This document shows positions 26,532 through 34,977 of a stretch of 64,000 nt of DNA, piece after piece. This DNA comes from an uncultured bacterium (GTDB taxonomy: Bacteria > Bacillota > Clostridia > Lachnospirales > Lachnospiraceae): NCBI GenBank assembly GCA_947073545.1, contig CAMTMP010000023.1:1-64000 (forward strand). The letters run 5' to 3'. The notes under the pieces were generated by a model. That model worked only from the letters and a program-made list of their open reading frames with translations, made no database searches and was not told the DNA's origin. Position 1 is the stretch's first letter; each line of letters opens with the position of its first letter. The translations under genes were made by a program, and so were the position numbers.

Positions 26532-28172
26532 ATGATACAGGCAAACAACGTAACCTTACGCGTAGGAAAAAAGGCCCTCTTTGAGGACGTGAACATCAAA
26601 TTCACCGAAGGCAACTGCTACGGACTGATCGGCGCAAACGGCGCAGGCAAGTCTACCTTTTTAAAGATTCTCTCAGGCGTTCTGGAGACCACAAACGGCG
26701 ATGTTTCCGTCACCCCCGGCCAGCGTCTCTCCGTTCTGGAACAGGATCACTTTAAGTACGATGCTTACACCGTGATGGATACGGTCATCATGGGTAACGA
26801 ACGACTCTATCAGATCATGAAGGAGAAGGACGCAATCTACGCCAAGGAGGATTTCTCCGACGAGGACGGCATCCGCGCAAGCGAGCTGGAAGCAGAATTT
26901 GCGGAGATGGACGGCTGGGACGCAGAGTCCAACGCCGCCATGCTCTTAAACGGTCTCGGTGTCGGAACCGAGCTGCACTACAACCAGATGGCGGATCTAA
27001 ACGGTAACGAAAAAGTCAAGGTACTTCTGGCAAAAGCGCTTTTCGGCAATCCCGATATCCTGCTTCTGGACGAGCCCACCAACCATCTGGACCTGGATGC
27101 CATCGCATGGCTTGAGGAGTTTTTGATTAACTTTGACAACACGGTGATCGTGGTTTCCCATGACCGCTACTTCCTTAACAAAGTCTGCACCCACACGGCG
27201 GATATCGACTACGGCAAAATCCAGCTCTACGCGGGCAACTACGATTTCTGGTACGAGTCCAGCCAGTTGATCATCAAGCAGCGCAAGGAAGCAAACAAAA
27301 AGAAAGAAGAACAGATCAAGGAGCTGCAGGAATTTATCTCCCGCTTCTCCGCCAACGCAAGTAAGTCCAAACAGGCAACTTCCAGAAAGCGCGCCCTTGA
27401 AAAGATCGAGCTGGACGACATCCGTCCTTCCAGCCGCAAATACCCTTACATCGATTTCCGTCCCGAACGTGAGATCGGCAACGAGGTGCTTACTGTGGAG
27501 GGCTTAAGCAAAACCATTAACGGCGAAAAGGTGCTTGACGATATATCCTTCATCGTGGGACATGACGATAAGATCGCGCTTGTGGGCGGCAACGAACTTG
27601 CCAAGACTACGCTGCTCCAGATTCTGACCGGCGAAATGGAGCCTGATGAAGGCACGTACAAGTGGGGCGTTACCACCTCTCAAGCGTATTTCCCGAAAGA
27701 TAACACGGCGGAGTTTGACAACGACTACACCATCACCGACTGGCTTATGGGCTATTCTCCTGTGAAGGACGTGACTTATGTGCGCGGCTTTCTGGGCCGT
27801 ATGCTCTTTGCGGGCGAAGACGGCGTGAAAAGAGTGAAGGTGCTCTCCGGCGGCGAAAAAGTGCGGTGTCTTCTCTCCAAAATGATGATAAGCGGCGCCA
27901 ACTGCCTGCTCTTTGACGAGCCTACGAACCATCTCGACATGGAGGCCATCACCGCCTTAAACGAAGGCATGAAGAAATTCAAGGGTGTGGAAATCTTCTC
28001 CTGCCACGATCATCAGGTGGTGCAGACCACAGCCAACCGCATTATGGAAATCCTGCCGGACGGCACCCTGATCGACAAAATCACCACCTACGACGAGTAT
28101 CTGGAAAGCGATGAGATGGCGAGAAAGCGCACCGTTTACACAAGCACCGCCAGTCAGGAAGAAGACGACTAA
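26532..28172 (+). CDS. ABC-F ATPase (YkpA/YbiT-like), ribosome-associated type
   Basis: Soluble twin-ATPase protein without membrane segments; relatives bind the ribosome E site. Domain 1 has the canonical Walker A GLIGANGAGKSTFLK, the Walker B region ILLLDEPTNHLD and a degenerate signature LNGNEK. A charged linker (about 235-295) separates it from domain 2, which has the altered Walker A VGGNELAKTT (alanine where the last glycine is expected), a canonical LSGGEK and LLFDEPTNHLD. In the head-to-tail arrangement of ABC domains this gives one fully canonical and one fully degenerate ATP site. At 546 residues it is normal length. ACGAGG precedes the ATG. A 3'-end element follows one base after the stop. 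Confidence 0.92.
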   Translation: MIQANNVTLRVGKKALFEDVNIKFTEGNCYGLIGANGAGKSTFLKILSGVLETTNGDVSVTPGQRLSVLEQDHFKYDAYTVMDTVIMGNERLYQIMKEKDAIYAKEDFSDEDGIRASELEAEFAEMDGWDAESNAAMLLNGLGVGTELHYNQMADLNGNEKVKVLLAKALFGNPDILLLDEPTNHLDLDAIAWLEEFLINFDNTVIVVSHDRYFLNKVCTHTADIDYGKIQLYAGNYDFWYESSQLIIKQRKEANKKKEEQIKELQEFISRFSANASKSKQATSRKRALEKIELDDIRPSSRKYPYIDFRPEREIGNEVLTVEGLSKTINGEKVLDDISFIVGHDDKIALVGGNELAKTTLLQILTGEMEPDEGTYKWGVTTSQAYFPKDNTAEFDNDYTITDWLMGYSPVKDVTYVRGFLGRMLFAGEDGVKRVKVLSGGEKVRCLLSKMMISGANCLLFDEPTNHLDMEAITALNEGMKKFKGVEIFSCHDHQVVQTTANRIMEILPDGTLIDKITTYDEYLESDEMARKRTVYTSTASQEEDD

Positions 28173-28173
28173 A

Positions 28174-28284
28174 GTGAGAAGTACTTCTAAAGACGTCCCG
28201 CCATTGGACAGGAACCAAGTCAGCAAAGCTGACTTGGAAGTACTAAGTCTCACTTAGGAGAATGCCTGAGATACGGCATTCTCC
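28174..28284 (+). repeat. 3'-end double-hairpin element, copy 6 (mixed core)
   Basis: Starts one base after the ABC-F stop. Outer arms GTGAGA (28174-28179) and TCTCAC (28248-28253). The rising side has the type-A GACGTCCCGCC, followed by its own CAAGTCAGC/GCTGACTTG hairpin. The short stem is 28257-28266 with 28275-28284. Confidence 0.88.
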
Positions 28285-28313
28285 GCATGAATAATAGAAA
28301 ATAGAGGAAAAAG

Positions 28314-29183
28314 ATGAAAGCCATCGACCTGCACACCCACACTTGCAAATCAGACGGCAGTTACACGCCCACGGAATTGGTGGATTATGCCATAGAAAAA
28401 AATCTGGCGGCCGTAGCCGTCACGGATCACGACAGCATAGAAGGCCTTGACGAGGCGGTTTTACATGCGGCGGCTCTAAGAGAGCGCGGCCTTCCCTCCG
28501 TGGAAGTGATTCCGGGAATTGAATTTTCCACGAAATACCAGAAGCAGGACGTACACATTGTAGGACTTTACATTTCTTATAAGAAAGAAACGTTTCAAAA
28601 GGCGCTTGGCGGCTTCGTGGACTCACGTGTCAGCCGCAACAAAAAAATGTGCGAAAATCTGCGGGGCGCTGGCATTGATATCACCTACGAAAGACTGCTT
28701 GCCATGTACCCGGACGCGGTGATCACCAGAGCGCACTACGCCTCCTTCCTGTTGGAACGCGGGCATGTGAAAAGCCGGCAGGATGCGTTCGCAAGATACT
28801 TGGGTGACCACACGAAATACTTTGTGCCGAGAGAGAAAGTTACGCCCTCACAGGCCGTGGAACTGATCTTAAAGGCGGACGGCATTCCCATTCTGGCTCA
28901 TCCGCCCCTCTATCATATGGGAAATGACAGACTGGAAACACTTGTCTCCACCCTGAAAGAGGACGGACTTATGGGGGTCGAAGTTTTCTACAGTACTTAC
29001 AGCAATCAGGATATGCGGGACATGCAAAGGCTGTCCGAAAAATATGACCTGCTCATAAGCGGCGGTTCCGATTTTCACGGCGCTAACAAGCCCGGGCTGG
29101 ATCTTGGCTGCGGGTACGGCAAACTGTATGTCCCCGAAGAAGTGCTGCACAAAATCAAGGCGGCTCTTCCCAAAGAAATTTAG
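28314..29183 (+). CDS. PHP-domain metal-dependent phosphoesterase
   Basis: 289 residues of the PHP fold, relatives of which hydrolyse nucleoside 3',5'-bisphosphates or other phosphoesters. Metal-binding motifs appear in order: DLHTHTCKSDGSYTP at the N-terminus, VTDHDSIEGL, a glutamate in VIPGIEFST, ILAHPPLY, and SGGSDFHG near the C-terminus. AGAGGA precedes the ATG. It is followed after 53 bases by the HAD phosphatase in the same direction. Possibly TrpH-like; the substrate is not certain. Confidence 0.88.
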   Translation: MKAIDLHTHTCKSDGSYTPTELVDYAIEKNLAAVAVTDHDSIEGLDEAVLHAAALRERGLPSVEVIPGIEFSTKYQKQDVHIVGLYISYKKETFQKALGGFVDSRVSRNKKMCENLRGAGIDITYERLLAMYPDAVITRAHYASFLLERGHVKSRQDAFARYLGDHTKYFVPREKVTPSQAVELILKADGIPILAHPPLYHMGNDRLETLVSTLKEDGLMGVEVFYSTYSNQDMRDMQRLSEKYDLLISGGSDFHGANKPGLDLGCGYGKLYVPEEVLHKIKAALPKEI

Positions 29184-29236
29184 ACTTGCAGCCGGGCTTT
29201 CCCATAATAATACATGTGATGAAACGAGGACACACT

Positions 29237-30058
29237 ATGAAAATGCTATTCACGGATTTAGACGATACGCTGTTAAACAACCAAAGTCAGGTTTCCCCGG
29301 AGACCAAAGCTTTTCTGGATGAATTTCTGGCGGACGGCAACCGTCTGGTGCTCTCCTCCGGCAGACCGCTCATGAGTGTCTTAGAAGTGAAAGAGTTGGC
29401 AGGACTAACCCAGCCCGGCATTTTTTTGAGCGCCTCCAACGGCACGCGGGTTTACGACTGCGACAACCGGCGCACCATACGGAAATTCGGTCTTCCCTTC
29501 TCCTATATCACCTATTTACAGGAGCAGGCAAAAGCGCTGTCCCTCCACATCCAGACCTACCGGGACAGCGACACGGACGATGCCGTCGTTTCCCCCGCGG
29601 ATGATGAGGAAATCCGATATTACCGGAGAAAGATCCATCTGCCGCTGGTGGTTTCCGAAAATCTCTGCGACGCCCTCACTGAGGAGCCTTGTAAAATGCT
29701 CGCCGTAAGTCTACATAACTTTGAAAAATTGGAAACATTCAGAAATAACATTGCGGACTGGGCGGAAGGTAAAGTCCGCTCCATCTATTCCAGCGACAAA
29801 TATCTGGAACTTTTCGACTGGAACGCGGGAAAAGGCAGTTCTCTTCTCTTTCTCTGCGATTATCTGGGCATTCCCGTCTCTGACACTTTTGCCGCCGGGG
29901 ATGCGGACAACGATATTTCCATGCTGGATGCGGCGGGCTGCGGTATCGCCATGAAAAATGCCACGGACAAAGTGAAAGCCCACGCCGACGTTGTCACGGA
30001 TCTTGACAACGACCAGAATGGGCTTGCCGATATGATGCGGAAATTACTAAAACAATAA
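29237..30058 (+). CDS. Cof-type HAD-superfamily phosphatase
   Basis: 273 residues from an ATG with GAGGA upstream. HAD motif I is LFTDLDDTLLNN, with both catalytic aspartates; motif II is LVLSSGRPL; motif III and IV are GKGSSLLFLC and FAAGDADNDISML. The cap domain between motifs II and III is of the Cof type. Such enzymes dephosphorylate sugar phosphates or cofactors with broad specificity. It follows the PHP gene and is probably co-transcribed. It converges on a small minus-strand gene, and the element between them is oriented to that gene. Confidence 0.9.
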   Translation: MKMLFTDLDDTLLNNQSQVSPETKAFLDEFLADGNRLVLSSGRPLMSVLEVKELAGLTQPGIFLSASNGTRVYDCDNRRTIRKFGLPFSYITYLQEQAKALSLHIQTYRDSDTDDAVVSPADDEEIRYYRRKIHLPLVVSENLCDALTEEPCKMLAVSLHNFEKLETFRNNIADWAEGKVRSIYSSDKYLELFDWNAGKGSSLLFLCDYLGIPVSDTFAAGDADNDISMLDAAGCGIAMKNATDKVKAHADVVTDLDNDQNGLADMMRKLLKQ

Positions 30059-30063
30059 TCTGC

Positions 30064-30178
30064 GGAGAACGCCGTATTTTAGGCATTTCTCCTGTGTGAG
30101 ACGGAGTTGCGAAGCAACTCCTGGAGTTTCTTGGCGTCCCGTCCTATGGCAAGACGTCTTTAGAAACTCATCTCACAC
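30064..30178 (-). repeat. 3'-end double-hairpin element, copy 7 (core type A with inserted hairpin)
   Basis: It lies between convergent genes but reads with the minus-strand gene, touching its stop codon. Outer arms GTGTGAGA (30094-30101) and TCTCACAC (30171-30178); inner arms GAGTTTCT/AGAAACTC carry paired changes relative to other copies; an extra GGAGTTGC/GCAACTCC hairpin is inserted. The short stem is 30064-30073 with 30082-30092. Confidence 0.85.
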
Positions 30179-30432
30179 TATTCTATGATCAGATACCTGC
30201 CGTCCCCGATTGCAAACACTTCATCGGCCTCCAGAATCCCTTCCTCATCGGCGCCCTCCATATCGACGCCCTCCTCCTCAAAAAACTCCCACACTTCCCT
30301 GACAGAATCCACCACAACCGCCATACACTCCTCAAGGAAGTTCTCCGCCTCCTCGTAGGTCTCCGCAACCTTCTCCGGATAAAGCTGCAGCTGATTCTCC
30401 AAAAAGCACTGCACTACTTTCTCGTCAAACAT
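30178..30432 (-). CDS. Small acidic conserved-looking protein, function unknown
   Basis: 84 residues with a strong excess of E, D and V and no signal peptide or membrane segment. The protein reads as helix-rich at the N-terminus (VQCFLENQLQLYPEKVAETY) and ends in a beta-like DEVFAIGDGRYLIIE. GGGGAGGGAG precedes the ATG, so translation is likely. It lies downstream of maf in the same direction. Its stop is joined to a 3'-end element, as for other real genes here, which supports it being expressed. Confidence 0.6.
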   Translation of the reverse strand: MFDEKVVQCFLENQLQLYPEKVAETYEEAENFLEECMAVVVDSVREVWEFFEEEGVDMEGADEEGILEADEVFAIGDGRYLIIE

Positions 30433-30540
30433 AACTCTCCCTCCCCTTTATTAATCAGGTTTACATAATACAAATTCTCTTCCTGTCTGCCGCGCGCCTG
30501 CACGATCGGATTTCGACTTTCAGCCCATCTGCCACCGCAC

Positions 30541-31128
30541 CTACAGCAGTCCCCGTTGCTTTAATTCCTGACAGAGCCGTCCTACCGGCAGTCCTACCAC
30601 ATTGTTATAATCCCCGCAGATGCCTTGAATATGCGCGGCGCAAAGCCCCTGGATCGCATACGCGCCCGCCTTGTCCATAGGTTCCCCGCTGTCCACATAC
30701 CTTTGTATTTCCTCGTCGGTCATGGTGTACATCGTCACATCCGTACACTCGAAAAAAGTGGCGTACATGGGCGACATATCCTTATATTTCCACGCAAGGG
30801 TAACACCCGTATAAACCTGATGGCTGCCTCCCTGCAAACCCTTTAACATGCGCGCCGCATCCGCTTGATCCGCAGGCTTTCCGAGGATTTTTCCCCAGGC
30901 GGAAACCACCGTGTCCGCGCCGACCACGACAAAATCCTCTTTGCCCTCCGCCATAAGCTTCCTACAGACATCCACCGCCTTCTGGTAGGACAGCTCCTCC
31001 ACAACCTCATCCGGTGCTTCCTTCGTGATACTCTCCTCCACCGTACTCGGCACCACCTTAAAGGAAACGCCCACCTGTTTCAAAAGCTCCTTCCGCCTCG
31101 GCGACGCCGACGCAAGATAAATCCTCAT
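30541..31128 (-). CDS. maf: Maf family nucleotide pyrophosphatase
   Basis: Hydrolyses non-canonical or modified nucleoside triphosphates to monophosphates and is linked to septum formation in Bacillus. The diagnostic N-terminal motif LASASPRRKELLKQVG and the later VVGADTVVSAWGKILGKP and MDKAGAYAIQGLCA with GDYNNVVGLP are all present. I chose the ATG nine bases after AAAGGA, giving 195 residues; an ATG nine bases earlier sits too close to it. It follows ppk1 with a truncated 3'-end element between them. Confidence 0.92.
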   Translation of the reverse strand: MRIYLASASPRRKELLKQVGVSFKVVPSTVEESITKEAPDEVVEELSYQKAVDVCRKLMAEGKEDFVVVGADTVVSAWGKILGKPADQADAARMLKGLQGGSHQVYTGVTLAWKYKDMSPMYATFFECTDVTMYTMTDEEIQRYVDSGEPMDKAGAYAIQGLCAAHIQGICGDYNNVVGLPVGRLCQELKQRGLL

Positions 31129-31149
31129 ATTTTTCATTCCTTTCAAATA

Positions 31150-31196
31150 CTTGGCGTCCCGTCCTATAGCGGGACGTCTTTAGAAGTTTTTCTCAC
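31150..31196 (-). repeat. 3'-end element, copy 8, truncated, encoding the ppk1 stop
   Basis: Contains one outer arm (TCTCAC), the inner AGAAGTTT, and the core GGCGTCCCG/CGGGACG stem, but lacks the second outer arm and the short hairpin. Its TTCTAAA provides the last codon and TAA stop of ppk1 (stop at 31180-31182). Confidence 0.8.
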
Positions 31197-33324
31197 TTTG
31201 GTCATGGTGCATTTTTGGGATAAAGACTCTCTTATGCACGGCCCCTGCCTTCTCCTTCGCCATAGCCTTTGCCTCTTTGCAAAACGCAAGCTGGGCGTTA
31301 AACACTTCTTTTCCCCGCTTATCCACCTTCGCATACGTGCCGTCAGACTGTAAAACCTGCGCCTTCACCGTGTCCTTAAGCTGACATTCCAATATGGTTT
31401 TGAGCTTCTCCTGCAAAGCCGTTTTTTCAATGGGGAAAAGGATCTCCACCCTTCGCTCCAAATTTCTCGGCATCCAGTCCGCGCTGGCGCAGTAATATTC
31501 CGGTTTCCCGTCGTTTTCAAAGTAAAATATTCTGGCATGTTCCAGAAAGTTTCCGACAATGGAGCGTACCGTAATGTTCTCGCTGACGCCCTCAATTCCA
31601 ACGCGCAGACAACAGATCCCGCGGATGATCAGATCGATCTTTACCCCGCCGGCACTTGCCTTGTAGAGCGCCTCGATCACGTCCTTATCGCAGAGCGCGT
31701 TCATTTTGGCAATAATTCTGGCAGGCCGCCCCGCTTGTGCATGGGCCATCTCTCTGGCGATCAGATGTATAAATCGATCTTTCAGCCAATGGGGCGCAAG
31801 GGAAAGCCTGTTCCAGCTTCTCGGCTCCGAATAGCCCGAGAGCATGTTAAACACCGCCGTGGCGTCCTCACCGATCATTTCCGAGCAGGTGAGATAACCG
31901 ATATCCGTGTAGAGCTTGGCCGTGGAATCGTTGTAGTTGCCCGTACCGAGATGGACATACCGCCTGATACCGTTCTCCTCTTTTCTGACAACAAGTGTTA
32001 TTTTACTGTGTGTCTTAAGACCCACCAGCCCGTAAATCACATGGCATCCGGCTTTCTCCAGTTTTTTCGCCCAGACGATATTGTTCTCCTCGTCAAATCT
32101 CGCTTTTAACTCCACCAGCACGGAAACCTGCTTGCCGTTTTCCGCCGCCTGCTCCAGAGCCGCTATGATGGGGGAATTGCCGCTGACACGGTAAAGCGTC
32201 TGTTTGATGGCCAAAACCTCCGGATCTTTTGCCGCCTGTCTGATAAACCTTACCACCGGCTCGAAGCTCTGGTACGGGTGGTGCATCAGGATATCGCCTT
32301 CTCTGATCTTCGCAAACACATCCGCGTCCTCCGGCAGTTCCGGCACAGTCTGGGGTGGCAGATAGCTGTGCTCTTTCAGATGATCGAACCCTTCCACACC
32401 ATACAGTTTCATCAGAAAGGTCAGATCCAGCGGTCCGCTGATGGCGTAAATATCCTCCTTCGGAGTCGCCAGTTCCTCCCGGATCAGTTTGAGAAGGCGG
32501 CTGTCAATGCCCTCCTCCACCTCCAGACGGATCACCTGTCCCCACTGTCTCTTCTTGAGCTGCTTCTCGATCTCCTGTAAGAGATCTTCCGCCTCCTCCT
32601 CCTCAATCGTCAGATCGGCGTTTCGCATGATGCGGAAAGGATAGGTACAGACAATATCGTAATTTAAGAAAAGTTTGTGTATATTGCGCTCGATCACTTC
32701 CTCGAGCAGTATCAGTTTTCTCCCCTCCTCCGAAGGAATCTCCACCAGACGAGAGAGAACGCTTGGCACCTGCACGGTGGCAAACTCCAGCTCCCCTTCG
32801 CCGTTTTTCTTCGTCATCAAAGCCCCCAGATTCAGGGACTTATTGCGAATCAGCGGAAACGGGCGGGAAGAATCCACCGCCATGGGCGTGAGCACCGGAT
32901 ATACATTGTCCGTAAAATAGCCGTCAACATAGGCCGCCTCTCCCTTCGTCAGATCCTCATGATGGGTGATGATGCGAAGCCCGTTCATCGAAAGCTGCGG
33001 CAAAAGAGAGCGGTTGTAAGTATTGTACTGCTGGTTCACAAGCTGATGGGTCTTTTCATTCACCCGCACAAGCTGCTCTGTCGCCGTCATTCCCGCAATG
33101 TCCCGCTTCTTATAGCCCGCGTTCACCATATCTTTGAGGGACGCCACCCGCACCATAAAAAACTCGTCCAGATTAGACGCCGTGATACTTAAAAATTTCA
33201 GCCGTTCAAACAACGGTAACTGTTTATCTCTCGCCTCCGCCAGCACTCTCTCATTAAAGAGCAGCCAGCTCAGCTCCCTGTTCGTGTAATACGCTTCATC
33301 CGCAAAATTTATCCCCTGTGCCAT
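31180..33324 (-). CDS. ppk1: Polyphosphate kinase 1
   Basis: Makes polyphosphate from ATP, reversibly, at the membrane. 714 residues, the usual PPK1 length. The N-terminal domain opens with YYTNRELSWLLFNERVL. The two phospholipase D-like catalytic domains show HHPYQSFEPVVRFIRQAA, GLKTHSKITLVVR with the phospho-accepting histidine, RYVHLGTGNYN and YYCASADWMPRNLERRVE. It is directly downstream of the exopolyphosphatase gene (23-base gap), so synthesis and breakdown enzymes are co-transcribed. The final residues SEKNF and the stop lie inside a repeat element, so the native tail may have been replaced. Confidence 0.96.
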   Translation of the reverse strand: MAQGINFADEAYYTNRELSWLLFNERVLAEARDKQLPLFERLKFLSITASNLDEFFMVRVASLKDMVNAGYKKRDIAGMTATEQLVRVNEKTHQLVNQQYNTYNRSLLPQLSMNGLRIITHHEDLTKGEAAYVDGYFTDNVYPVLTPMAVDSSRPFPLIRNKSLNLGALMTKKNGEGELEFATVQVPSVLSRLVEIPSEEGRKLILLEEVIERNIHKLFLNYDIVCTYPFRIMRNADLTIEEEEAEDLLQEIEKQLKKRQWGQVIRLEVEEGIDSRLLKLIREELATPKEDIYAISGPLDLTFLMKLYGVEGFDHLKEHSYLPPQTVPELPEDADVFAKIREGDILMHHPYQSFEPVVRFIRQAAKDPEVLAIKQTLYRVSGNSPIIAALEQAAENGKQVSVLVELKARFDEENNIVWAKKLEKAGCHVIYGLVGLKTHSKITLVVRKEENGIRRYVHLGTGNYNDSTAKLYTDIGYLTCSEMIGEDATAVFNMLSGYSEPRSWNRLSLAPHWLKDRFIHLIAREMAHAQAGRPARIIAKMNALCDKDVIEALYKASAGGVKIDLIIRGICCLRVGIEGVSENITVRSIVGNFLEHARIFYFENDGKPEYYCASADWMPRNLERRVEILFPIEKTALQEKLKTILECQLKDTVKAQVLQSDGTYAKVDKRGKEVFNAQLAFCKEAKAMAKEKAGAVHKRVFIPKMHHDQSEKNF

Positions 33325-33347
33325 ATCCCCATGGTCTCCTTCTTCAT

Positions 33348-34877
33348 TTATACATGTCGCTGCCTGATCACCGGTCGGATGCTGTAAACTTCCTCGAAGA
33401 AGTCTGAACGCTTTGTAAACAGCCCCTTTTCCAGCGTAATATCCACCGACTCCTCCACGGTAATGACAAGCTCCCGCTCCTTTAATGCCGCTTTTACGTC
33501 CTTAAACTTCTGCTTATGGCTGCGGTCAAGCCCGTTTGCAACTTTCAGAATCGCCGTCAGCTTCGCGATCGTCAGATAAGCCTCCCTGTCAATCGTGATA
33601 TTACCGCCCATCACCTGCCAGTAATCAAAATCCATATGGTTGTACTTCACCACATTGGCCACGATCTCACGCTCCGTATGGGAGAGTCCGATGATCTCCG
33701 TTGACATGATAATATTGTAAGAACACTCTCCCAGATTCACCAGACTGATATACTTGCCGCAGTCGTGCAAAAGTGTGGCAATGCGCAAAAGCAGCCTCTC
33801 CCGCTTTCCAAGGCCATGCACCTTCTTCATGCTGTCAAAGATAGTCAGGGCGATTTTTTCCAGCGTCTCGCCGCGGCGTCTGCTGCCCATATAACGCTTG
33901 CTTATGTTCTGCGCGCAGGCAATGATATCCTGCTCAAAATCGTGCTCCTCTTTGATGATCTTATGCTTTTGCGCATATTCGTATGCCATGCCGTCGCAAA
34001 GCGTCACGCCCGGCGCCCAGATCATCCCGGCGCCCATCATTTTGGCGATCCGGTTGATCAGAATCCCGGAAATATAGAGAAGCGGAATGTTTTCCTCCGG
34101 CATATCCAGCGCTTTCGCCGCCTGCTGGCTCGACTTATTGCGAATTCGTTCCAAGAACTTTTCCACGGCGGGCGCTTCCACGCTGCTCTCTTCCAGTCCC
34201 AGAACGTTCCGTCCTACAATGGCGGAAATATAGTCGTCCACCACAATGATGTTCTCGATCTGTCCGTCCTTCAAATACAGCTTTTTAAATAGCTGTATCT
34301 GGGAACTCACCATCTCATCCAAAATCACCTCGTACTGTCTGGGACTGATATTCAACCGTCCAATCTGATCCTGCAGGCGCAGCACGCCCAGCCGCATATT
34401 CTGGGTGGTAACGAGCGTATCCTTGTCAAAAAGGGAAATCTGGATACTGCCGCCGCCGATATCCACAATGGCGGTTCCCTTCTCCACGATCTTATGGAAG
34501 CGTCCTCTCGAGGCAATCGCCTTGTAATTGAGAAAGCGCTGCTCCGAATTGCTGAGCACCTCGATGCGGATGCCCGTCCGCTGGGCGATCTGATCCAGAA
34601 CGATCATGGTATTTTCCGTCTCTCGGATCGCGCTGGTGCCATAGGCGGTGTAATCATCCACCCGATAGCTTTTCATAATATCGTTGTAATCCCGCAGCAC
34701 ACGGGAAAGCTCGTCCACGCGGTCATAGCTTATCTTCCCCGTGGCGAAGGTATCCGTCCCCAGATCGATCCGGTGCCTGATATGGTCGATCTCCCGCAGA
34801 CCGCTCTTAGACGAGATCTCAAATATTTTCATGCCAAGCTCATACGAGCCCACGTCTATCGCTGCAAATGTTTTCAT
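33348..34877 (-). CDS. ppx: Exopolyphosphatase / guanosine pentaphosphatase family protein
   Basis: Removes terminal phosphate from polyphosphate, or acts on pppGpp. 509 residues. The N-terminal half has the ASKHA phosphate-binding loops AAIDVGSYELGMKIF and AIVDIGGGSIQISLF. The C-terminal half carries an HD-type domain (LLRIATLLHDCGKYISLVNL, with a later KYNHMDFDYW). I chose the ATG with GGGAGGG six bases upstream; an in-frame ATG 30 bases earlier lies within the GAGAATGC arm of a repeat element and has no good ribosome site. It sits between the DUF815 ATPase and ppk1. Confidence 0.92.
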   Translation of the reverse strand: MKTFAAIDVGSYELGMKIFEISSKSGLREIDHIRHRIDLGTDTFATGKISYDRVDELSRVLRDYNDIMKSYRVDDYTAYGTSAIRETENTMIVLDQIAQRTGIRIEVLSNSEQRFLNYKAIASRGRFHKIVEKGTAIVDIGGGSIQISLFDKDTLVTTQNMRLGVLRLQDQIGRLNISPRQYEVILDEMVSSQIQLFKKLYLKDGQIENIIVVDDYISAIVGRNVLGLEESSVEAPAVEKFLERIRNKSSQQAAKALDMPEENIPLLYISGILINRIAKMMGAGMIWAPGVTLCDGMAYEYAQKHKIIKEEHDFEQDIIACAQNISKRYMGSRRRGETLEKIALTIFDSMKKVHGLGKRERLLLRIATLLHDCGKYISLVNLGECSYNIIMSTEIIGLSHTEREIVANVVKYNHMDFDYWQVMGGNITIDREAYLTIAKLTAILKVANGLDRSHKQKFKDVKAALKERELVITVEESVDITLEKGLFTKRSDFFEEVYSIRPVIRQRHV

Positions 34878-34903
34878 TTTTCCCTCCCGCAACTCCTTCT
34901 TCC

Positions 34904-34977
34904 GCATTCTCTCACGCGAGACTTAGAACATCTTCGCAAAGCAGCCCCTGCTGTGAACAATTAGATGTTCTTCTCGC
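34904..34977 (-). repeat. 3'-end element, copy 9 (core type B), encoding the DUF815 stop
   Basis: Outer arms GCGAGA (34916-34921) and TCTCGC (34972-34977); inner arms AGAACATCT and AGATGTTCT with paired changes; CAGC core. Only one arm of the short hairpin remains (34904-34911). It provides the last residues (EKNI) and TAA of the upstream gene. Confidence 0.82.
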
